NCBI GenBank assembly: GCA_031265965.1
Contig: JAISBX010000128.1
Coordinates: 1-11,266 of the forward strand
Reading direction: 5' to 3'
From: Oscillospiraceae bacterium
Lineage (GTDB): Bacteria; Bacillota_A; Clostridia; Oscillospirales; Oscillospiraceae
DNA: 11,266 nucleotides
Below are positions 6,156-11,266 of this stretch, in pieces. The number at the start of each line of letters is the position of its first letter. Positions within the stretch are counted from its first letter, which is position 1. The notes under the pieces were generated by a model. That model searched no databases, was not told where the DNA came from, and was given only the letters and a program-made list of their open reading frames with translations. The translations under genes were made by a program, and so were the position numbers.

Positions 6156-6870
6156 CATCGAGGAGTACAAGGTTCTTGCGGACGGGTTTTCGCGTACCGT
6201 TACAAACAACTATATGCTCCCCCCATACATACGGCAGCTCACGGCGCGCGGCGATCTGTTTGCGGACCGGCGGCCAGGCGCGCTGTTTCTGTTTGAGCGG
6301 CGGGAGGGGTATTTCAAACTGTTTTTCAGCTTGACGGATATACGCGCCGGATTGCCGTCTGTGGCTGCGCCCCTCGCGGCGTTTACCGTCCACCGCGGCT
6401 TGCCGGACGAGACTCAGTCGGGCTGGCTCGCGGCGCAGGGGTTCCGGCGCGCCGTTTCGCGCGTTCGCATGACCGCAGAGGCTCTGAACGCCACGCCGTC
6501 GCTGGACGGCGTCACCGATGCGTCGCCCGACGAGGCGCACAGACTGTTTTTGGAGAGCTTCGATACGCTCACGGCCGATCTGCCGCTGCCCGACGCGTAC
6601 GGGAGGTTGTTGGCCGTGCGCGACGCCGACGGGACTGCCGCCGGCATACTCCACGCGGGGAGCCCGCGATTTATCGCGGTGCGCCCGGGCGCCCGCAGAC
6701 GCGGCATAGCCGCGCGGTTATACGGCGCTTACAGCGCGATACGGGGGGGCGGCGGAGCAATACACGCGTGGGTGAACACCGATAACGCTCCGGCCGTCGC
6801 GCTGTACCGCAAGCTGGGCTTCACCGAGGACGGTATGTCGTCCGTATGTTATACAAAGGAATGGTCATAA
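6139..6870 (+). CDS. GNAT family acyltransferase embedded in the Dlt-like operon
   Basis: This 243-residue protein has a C-terminal GNAT fold. Acyl-CoA binding motif A is I-A-V-R-P-G-A-R-R-R-G-I-A (179-191), and motif B is N-T-D-N-A-P-A-V-A-L-Y-R-K-L-G-F (213-228). Residues 1-120 do not match a GNAT motif that I can see and may be a degenerate first GNAT half, since the region ends with the GNAT-like W-L-A-A-Q-G-F-R-R (96-104). It starts 17 bases inside the adenylation gene, with GAGGGAG directly upstream (6128-6134), and ends three bases before the carrier protein start. Such tight packing between the activating enzyme and its carrier suggests a shared pathway. It could N-acylate the activated amino acid, the polymer amine, or an intermediate; none of these is shown. 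Standard dlt operons lack this gene. Confidence 0.8.
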   Translation: MTRLTDIEEYKVLADGFSRTVTNNYMLPPYIRQLTARGDLFADRRPGALFLFERREGYFKLFFSLTDIRAGLPSVAAPLAAFTVHRGLPDETQSGWLAAQGFRRAVSRVRMTAEALNATPSLDGVTDASPDEAHRLFLESFDTLTADLPLPDAYGRLLAVRDADGTAAGILHAGSPRFIAVRPGARRRGIAARLYGAYSAIRGGGGAIHAWVNTDNAPAVALYRKLGFTEDGMSSVCYTKEWS

Positions 6871-6872
6871 TA

Positions 6873-7103
6873 ATGGATAAATTGTTTGGGATACTAGGCT
6901 CGTTGCACCCGGATGTCGATTTCGCTTCGCAGACAGGGCTCGTAGACGGCGGGATACTGGACTCGTTCGACGTCATAGCGCTCGTGCAGGATCTCTCGGA
7001 TACGTTTGACGTCGAGATAGGGCTCGAGCATCTGGAGCCCGAGAATTTCAACACCGTCGACGCGATCGCCGGTCTGCTCCGGCGGCTGGGCGCCCAGCTG
7101 TGA
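6873..7103 (+). CDS. DltC-like acyl carrier protein
   Basis: A 76-residue acidic carrier protein. The phosphopantetheine attachment serine is Ser31 in G-G-I-L-D-S-F-D-V-I-A-L, the equivalent of D-S-L/F-D in carrier proteins and DltC. It should carry the acyl group made by the adenylation enzyme to the cytoplasmic face of the MBOAT protein. The C-terminal helix (V-D-A-I-A-G-L-L-R-R-L) is normal. Start choice: the open frame reaches back to 6846, but AAAGGA at 6855-6860 precedes the ATG at 6873 by twelve bases, and MDKLFGIL is a normal carrier-protein N-terminus. ATG 6861 has no room for a ribosome binding site spacer. The last codons overlap the MBOAT start (GTGA). The phosphopantetheinyl transferase needed for activation is not in the window. 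Confidence 0.9.
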   Translation: MDKLFGILGSLHPDVDFASQTGLVDGGILDSFDVIALVQDLSDTFDVEIGLEHLEPENFNTVDAIAGLLRRLGAQL

Positions 7104-8593
7104 GCTTTGTAGCGCCGCAGTTCCTGCTGTTCTTGGCCGTCTCGCTGCTCGGCTATTTCCTCGCGCCGCAGCGGTGGAGGTGGCCCGTGCTGCTGGCGGC
7201 GAGCTATGTGTTTTATTGGTTCTCCGGCGGCGTTTTCGCCGTTGCGGTGATAAGCTTCACATCGTTGAGCACATATCTGTCCGGTCTCTGGGCGCACCGC
7301 CTGCGTACACGGGAGGCGGTGCGCGCCCTGCGGCGCCTGCCTCTGGCGGTGTGCGTGGCCGCGAACTTCGGGCTGCTGGCGTTTTTCAAGTTCAGCGACA
7401 GGCTGGCGCCGTCCCTGGGGCTGCTGCTCATACCGGGCATCTCGTTTTACACGTTTCAGGCGGTGGGCTATCTCGTGGACATATACAGGGGCAAGCTGGC
7501 ACCGGAGCGCAATCCGTTGAAATTCGCGCTGTTCCTGGCGTTTTTTCCGCAGCTAATACAGGGGCCTATATCGCGCCACAGCGAGATAGCGGAGGCACTC
7601 TACGCCGGCAGCGGCTGGGACTGGGAGCGCGCGCGCCTCGGGGCCACGAAGCTGATATGGGGTTATTTCCTCAAAATACTGATAGCCGACATAGCTGCCG
7701 TGCCCGTCGAGGCGGTATTCTCCGGCTACGCGTCGCACGGGGGGGCGGTCATCGCGTTCGGGGCGGTGCTGTACCGCTTGCAGATATACGCCGATTTCGC
7801 GGGGGGGATATATATCGCGCAGGGCATAGCAGATTTTGTCGGCGTCTCGCTGCCGGACAACTTCCGCCAGCCGTTTTTTGCGCGGACGCTCACGGACTAC
7901 TGGCGGCGCTGGCACATAACGCTCGGCGCGTGGCTGAAGGATTATCTGTTCTATCCGATAGCGCTGTCCAAGCCCCTTGGGAAGCTCGGGAGGCTCGCCC
8001 GCCGCGTGTTCGGGCCGAGGCTCGGCAAGATACTGCCCGCCAGCGTCGCGACGTTCGCCGTCTATCTTGTGATGGGCGTCTGGCACGGTTCCAAGTGGAA
8101 ATCCGTCGCGTTCGGGCTTTTCAACGGCGGTATCATAACGCTGTCGCTCTGCATTGAGCCCGCAATCGCCGCGCTGCGCGCGAGAACGGGGATCGACGGG
8201 CAAAAACCTGGTTTCTGGCGCGTGTTCGCCGCCGTTAGGACATTTATAATAGTCATGGCGCTGTCGTACTTGGCGCGCGCCGCCTCGTTTATGACGGCGG
8301 TGGCGATGTACGCGCGCACAGCCGCACATTTCAGGCCCTGGGAGCTGTGGGACGGGTCGCTTGCGGCGCTCGGGCTGGGCGCTGCCGATTACGCGCTCCT
8401 CATATTCTGCACGGCGCTGCTCTTCGCGCGCGACGCGCTCGCGGAGCGTTCGGAGCGCCCGTGGGAGCGCCTGTGCGCCGCGAAGCCCGCCGCCCAGTTC
8501 GCGCTGTTGTTCGTGCTGCTCGGGCTGATAACGCTGTTCGGAATATACCGCACAGGCTATGTGGCGGCGGAATTCATTTATGCGCAATATTAG
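7100..8593 (+). CDS. MBOAT family membrane O-acyltransferase, DltB/AlgI-like
   Basis: A 497-residue polytopic membrane protein with roughly ten or more hydrophobic helices. The two family histidines are present: His272 in W-R-R-W-H-I-T-L-G-A-W-L-K-D-Y and the active-site His329 in V-M-G-V-W-H-G-S. Other DltB/AlgI marks are F-Y-T-F-Q (116-120), F-P-Q-L-I-Q-G-P-I (149-157) and D-Y-L-F-Y-P (281-286). It should take the acyl group from the carrier protein and pass it through the membrane to an extracellular acceptor. The GTG start at 7100 overlaps the carrier gene stop (TGA 7101-7103), indicating coupled translation; no strong ribosome binding site is visible. The last residues, E-F-I-Y-A-Q-Y, resemble the F-x-Y-x-x-F/Y end seen in AlgI-type proteins and the C-terminal motif of DltX. 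No separate dltX gene is found in this operon. Confidence 0.9.
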   Translation: MSFVAPQFLLFLAVSLLGYFLAPQRWRWPVLLAASYVFYWFSGGVFAVAVISFTSLSTYLSGLWAHRLRTREAVRALRRLPLAVCVAANFGLLAFFKFSDRLAPSLGLLLIPGISFYTFQAVGYLVDIYRGKLAPERNPLKFALFLAFFPQLIQGPISRHSEIAEALYAGSGWDWERARLGATKLIWGYFLKILIADIAAVPVEAVFSGYASHGGAVIAFGAVLYRLQIYADFAGGIYIAQGIADFVGVSLPDNFRQPFFARTLTDYWRRWHITLGAWLKDYLFYPIALSKPLGKLGRLARRVFGPRLGKILPASVATFAVYLVMGVWHGSKWKSVAFGLFNGGIITLSLCIEPAIAALRARTGIDGQKPGFWRVFAAVRTFIIVMALSYLARAASFMTAVAMYARTAAHFRPWELWDGSLAALGLGAADYALLIFCTALLFARDALAERSERPWERLCAAKPAAQFALLFVLLGLITLFGIYRTGYVAAEFIYAQY

Positions 8594-8612
8594 GGAGCGG
8601 AGGAGTATCCAT

Positions 8613-10403
8613 ATGACAGCGAAGCGCTGGTTTGCCATGCTTGTGGGCACCGTACTCTTAATCGCCGCGCTCATATGCGCGTTCAATGTTGCGGCCGATC
8701 CGTTCGGCGTGTTCGGCGACGTGTTTTTCGGCTGGTATTCCTTCGATATGACGGAGAACCCGAGGGCGGCGAAATACAAATGGTTAGAGATGAATAACGA
8801 AAAATACGACGCGTATGTGCTCGGCGCGTCCGGCGCGAGCTCGTTGTCGCCGGAGACGCTCGGGCGGTACACGGGGCTGCGCTGGTACAACGCGTTCAAC
8901 TACGGGTCGGACATGGAGTATACGGCGCGCCTCGCCCGTCACATCATAGAAAACTACCGCGTGGAACAGCTCGTGCTCTGCCTGCCCGTCTCCAACGGCG
9001 CCAAATACAGCGTACCCGCCGGCGACATAACGTATCTGCCGCACCCGGAGCTTGTGGGAGGCGCGGCCTCATACGCGCGGTTCCTGTTCGCGAACCCCGG
9101 ATACGCCCGCGACAAGCTCATAAAGTATGCGTCCGACGGGTATTTGCAGGCGGCGCACGACGTATTCGACGTCTCCACCGGCGCATACGACAAGTCGCTG
9201 CGCGACGCCGAGCCCATCGGGGACCTAGCCGGCTATCTGGCGCGCTACCCCGAGTTCACGGCCGGAAACGAATATCGGCCAGCCGTCGAGCTGACGCGCA
9301 TCGGCGAATGTATGGGCGCCATACGCGAAATAAGCGAGTTGTGCGAGCGCCGCTCAATAGAGCTGACTGTGATAGTGCCGCCTATGCTCAACGCCGAGCT
9401 GAGCCGCTACGCCGAGCCGCAGGTCGCGGAATTCTTCTCGGAGCTGGCCGATATAACGGATTTCTGGGACTTCGCCGCCACGCCCGTCAGCGCTGACCCG
9501 CGCTACTTTTACGACGAGACGCATTTCCGCAACGCTGTCGGCGAGATGATGCTCGCGCGCGTATTCGGCGACACGTCCGTCTACGCGCCGCCCGGCTTCG
9601 GCGAACTCGTCACAACGGGCGGGGCGCCCAGCGCAGCCGCGCGCCTTGTCGCAGGGGGGAGCGCGGAACCGGCGGACTACACGCGCGAGCTCACGGTGTA
9701 TCTGTACCACAATATCGTGGACACTGCGGGCGGCGAAGAGATGCCGCCCAACTCGACGCCCCTGTCCTCGTTCGAGGACGATATGCTCGCGCTGGCCGCC
9801 GACGGATATACGTCTGTTGGCATATCGGAGCTCACAGACTATGTGGAGCGCGGCACGGAGCTGCCGGAGAAGCCCGTGCTCGTCACGTTTGACGACGGGT
9901 ACATGAGCAACTACGAGCTCGCGTTCCCCGTGCTAAAGCGCATGGATATCAAGGCTGTAATATTCGCGATCGGCGTCTCCGTCGGCCGCGACACGTACAA
10001 GGACACGGGCAAGCCGATGACCCCGCATTTCGGCGAAGCGGAGATACGCGAGATGACCGCCTCCGGTCTGGTTTCCGTTCAAAGCCACAGCTACGACATG
10101 CACCAAGCCGAGGGCTACGACTCCGCGCCCCGCCCCGGCGTCCTGCGGCTTGCGGGCGAGAGCGAGGACGGTTACATAGCGCTCCTCCGCGCCGACTTCA
10201 CGCGCTCGCGCGCCGAACTGGAAGCGGCATCCGGCGGGAGCGTTGCCGCGTTCGCCTACCCGTACGGCTTCAGCGACAAGCTCAGCGAGGTGCTGCTTCG
10301 GCAGCTTGGCGTAAAGGCGACGTTTTCGATCGAGCCGGGCATAAACGTACTCGTCAAAGGCCTGCCGCAGAGCCTGTACAATTTGAAGCGTTTCGCGCGA
10401 TGA
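8613..10403 (+). CDS. Membrane-anchored SGNH (DltD/AlgJ-like) and NodB polysaccharide deacetylase fusion
   Basis: A 596-residue protein with one N-terminal membrane helix (about 6-26), so both domains should face outward. Domain 1 (about 60-325) is an SGNH-type esterase/acyltransferase. The likely nucleophile is Ser73 in Y-V-L-G-A-S-G-A-S-S, and the catalytic pair is Asp301/His304 in F-Y-D-E-T-H-F, a layout known from DltD, AlgJ/AlgX and DHHW proteins. After an Ala/Gly/Pro-rich linker (326-357), domain 2 (358-596) is a carbohydrate esterase 4 (NodB) deacetylase: T-V-Y-L-Y-H-N-I (361-368), T-F-D-D-G-Y (425-430, Asp427 base and Asp428 metal ligand), S-H-S-Y-D-M-H (491-497, metal ligands His492/His497) and F-A-Y-P-Y-G (547-552). 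The last resembles PgaB/IcaB-type deacetylases of poly-N-acetylglucosamine. GGAGGAG (8599-8605) precedes the ATG. All seen active residues are intact, so both domains are probably active. Confidence 0.87.
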   Translation: MTAKRWFAMLVGTVLLIAALICAFNVAADPFGVFGDVFFGWYSFDMTENPRAAKYKWLEMNNEKYDAYVLGASGASSLSPETLGRYTGLRWYNAFNYGSDMEYTARLARHIIENYRVEQLVLCLPVSNGAKYSVPAGDITYLPHPELVGGAASYARFLFANPGYARDKLIKYASDGYLQAAHDVFDVSTGAYDKSLRDAEPIGDLAGYLARYPEFTAGNEYRPAVELTRIGECMGAIREISELCERRSIELTVIVPPMLNAELSRYAEPQVAEFFSELADITDFWDFAATPVSADPRYFYDETHFRNAVGEMMLARVFGDTSVYAPPGFGELVTTGGAPSAAARLVAGGSAEPADYTRELTVYLYHNIVDTAGGEEMPPNSTPLSSFEDDMLALAADGYTSVGISELTDYVERGTELPEKPVLVTFDDGYMSNYELAFPVLKRMDIKAVIFAIGVSVGRDTYKDTGKPMTPHFGEAEIREMTASGLVSVQSHSYDMHQAEGYDSAPRPGVLRLAGESEDGYIALLRADFTRSRAELEAASGGSVAAFAYPYGFSDKLSEVLLRQLGVKATFSIEPGINVLVKGLPQSLYNLKRFAR

Positions 10404-10442
10404 CGGGAACCGGTCAGCGGATGATCTAAAAACGCTATTATT

Positions 10443-10482
10443 AAAATCAGCCAAACTGTATCGGCGATTTTGGCTTTATATT
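10443..10482. terminator. Possible bidirectional terminator between convergent transcripts
   Basis: AGCCAAA (10449-10455) and TTTGGCT (10469-10475) can form a seven-pair stem with a 13-base loop, followed on the + strand by TTATATT. On the minus strand the same hairpin is followed by GATTTTAATA. An alternative stem pairs AAAATC/GATTTT and GCC/GGC with one bulged A. The site lies between the end of the rightward operon (10403) and the end of the leftward GNAT gene (10545), where termination from both sides is expected. The T tracts are short and interrupted. Confidence 0.5.
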
Positions 10483-10544
10483 GCGGATTCAACTCTTCCA
10501 TCATCCGGCATCTTTCGTCTCAGCAACTCGCATTTATTTGCAAT

Positions 10545-10988
10545 TTATATAAACCTTACTTCAAACGCTCTTTTCGACTCGCCGTCAAAACCAATCGACT
10601 CATAAAATTGATGCGCCTGTGTCCTTTCTTTCCCGCTTTGCAATATCACCTTATAGCAATTTTGCTCCCTCGCGTACGCCAGCGCCATTTCCACAATTCT
10701 TTTCCCGATACCTTTTCTCCTGTAGGCTTTATCTGTTATGACGTTTTCTATAAACCCTATCGACCTGCCCCCACGTGTCAAATTTGGAATAATACATATG
10801 TAACACGATGATACTATTCGCTCGTCGTTTTTGGCGGTAAAATACTTTATATTCCGGCTCGTGATCTTGTCCCAAATGTTCTTTACGGCGTTATCATCTG
10901 CCACAATTTCATCGCGGGAATTTAATTGTTTATATAATTCCAATAACGATGGAATTTCATCTTCCGCCAGGACGTTGTATTCTATCAT
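10545..10988 (-). CDS. GNAT family N-acetyltransferase
   Basis: A 147-residue GNAT protein that should transfer an acetyl group from acetyl-CoA to an amine; the substrate cannot be told. Motif A is N-V-I-T-D-K-A-Y-R-R-K-G-I-G-K-R (82-97), with the acetyl-CoA loop R-R-K-G-I-G. Motif B is the T-Q-A-H-Q-F-Y-E-S-I-G-F stretch (123-134). Start choice: the frame is open to a GTG at 11003, but AGAGGTG lies inside that extension and is well spaced for the ATG at 10988, so I use 10988. The gene starts eleven bases after the stop of the upstream GNAT gene, so the two are likely co-transcribed leftward. Base composition is more AT-rich than the operon to its left and than its upstream neighbour. Confidence 0.88.
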   Translation of the reverse strand: MIEYNVLAEDEIPSLLELYKQLNSRDEIVADDNAVKNIWDKITSRNIKYFTAKNDERIVSSCYICIIPNLTRGGRSIGFIENVITDKAYRRKGIGKRIVEMALAYAREQNCYKVILQSGKERTQAHQFYESIGFDGESKRAFEVRFI

Positions 10989-10999
10989 ATTTTCACCTC

Positions 11000-11266
11000 T
11001 CACGTCTCGGTTCCCGCCAGTTTATTCAAAACACTGCCCGACAGGCGATATGTCGTCCGGTCGCCCATTGCTGCCGCGCCGAGCGATTTGTAGAATTTGA
11101 TGCTCGGTTCGTTCCAGTCGAGGCACTGCCATTCGAGCCGTCCGTATCCGCGCTTGACGGCGATCGCAGCGAGCTCGCGCAACATCGCCCTGCCTACGCC
11201 CAGTCCGCGGTAGTCCGGCAAAACGAATAGGTCCTCCAAGTACATTCCCGCTTTGCCGAGGAAGGT
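11000..11266 (-). CDS. GNAT family N-acetyltransferase, C-terminal part (partial, cut by window edge)
   Basis: The frame enters the window open at 11266 and ends at TGA (11002-11000), so only the last 88 residues are visible. They begin T-F-L-G-K-A-G-M-Y-L-E-D-L-F-V, followed by the acetyl-CoA loop Y-R-G-L-G-V-G-R (the Q/R-x-x-G-x-G/A motif). Then come E-W-Q-C-L-D-W-N-E-P-S-I-K-F-Y-K-S-L-G-A and the end T-Y-R-L-S-G. The combination of Y-L-E-D-L-F-V, L-D-W-N-x-P and F-Y-x-S-L-G-A is typical of the spermidine/diamine N-acetyltransferase-like branch of GNAT proteins; that is recall, and the substrate is not proven. The internal ATG at 11245 is not the start. It precedes the 10988 GNAT gene in the same direction with eleven bases between stop and start, suggesting one transcript. 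Confidence 0.88.
   Translation of the reverse strand, partial: TFLGKAGMYLEDLFVLPDYRGLGVGRAMLRELAAIAVKRGYGRLEWQCLDWNEPSIKFYKSLGAAAMGDRTTYRLSGSVLNKLAGTET

Noticed and set aside
4686..7103. Nonribosomal peptide or siderophore assembly line suggested by A domain plus carrier protein
   Set aside because: There is no condensation or thioesterase domain, the carrier is a separate small DltC-like protein, and the MBOAT/SGNH neighbours fit envelope acylation better.
7553..8899. A 448-codon open frame on the minus strand opposite the MBOAT gene
   Set aside because: It is a by-product of GC-rich codon use on the + strand: the product is Arg/Pro/Ala-rich with no domain, crosses two real genes, and has no supporting start context.

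Overview
The window looks like a chromosomal stretch from a GC-rich, low-complexity-wall bacterium of the Bacillota, probably a Clostridia-type anaerobe. This is inference from gene content (Dlt-like envelope acylation genes, a URO-D/corrinoid-type methyltransferase homologue, Gram-positive style lipoprotein and GGAGG ribosome binding sites) and from codon use (GC-rich genes that still use many ATA isoleucine codons). No rRNA, tRNA, CRISPR, transposase or integrase was seen.

Region A (1-3600, visibly more AT-rich). At the left edge is the first 16 codons of a leftward gene, probably a SAM methyltransferase. Divergent from it runs a cassette: a small ECF-like sigma factor (221-721), a single-pass membrane protein whose reading frame is broken (784-1298), a secreted C39-like cysteine peptidase (1397-2188) and a lipoprotein of unknown function (about 2318/2333-3478). 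The sigma gene has a good extended -10 promoter. Beyond the lipoprotein, 3519-3578 is a decayed direct copy of positions 1-60, including the ribosome binding site and N-terminal codons of the methyltransferase-like gene, so the cassette is bracketed by a live and a dead copy of the same sequence.

Region B (3610-10403, GC-rich, all on +). A near-consensus promoter (TTGACA, 17 bases, TATGAT) precedes six tightly packed genes: a URO-D family protein, a stand-alone DltA-like adenylating enzyme, a GNAT acetyltransferase, a DltC-like acyl carrier protein, a DltB/AlgI-like MBOAT protein, and a membrane-anchored fusion of an SGNH (DltD/AlgJ-like) domain with a NodB-type polysaccharide deacetylase. 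Four of the five junctions overlap or nearly touch, so this is one operon. The likely scheme is: adenylation of an amino acid or similar acid, loading on the carrier protein, transfer through the membrane by the MBOAT protein, and attachment to or trimming of a surface polymer by the SGNH domain, with the deacetylase domain acting on the same polymer. The SGNH-deacetylase fusion and the embedded GNAT gene make it differ from the standard dlt operon; I regard it as the most interesting part of the window.

Region C (10404-11266). A hairpin-rich gap that could terminate transcription from both sides separates the operon from two leftward GNAT acetyltransferase genes, the outer one cut by the window edge.
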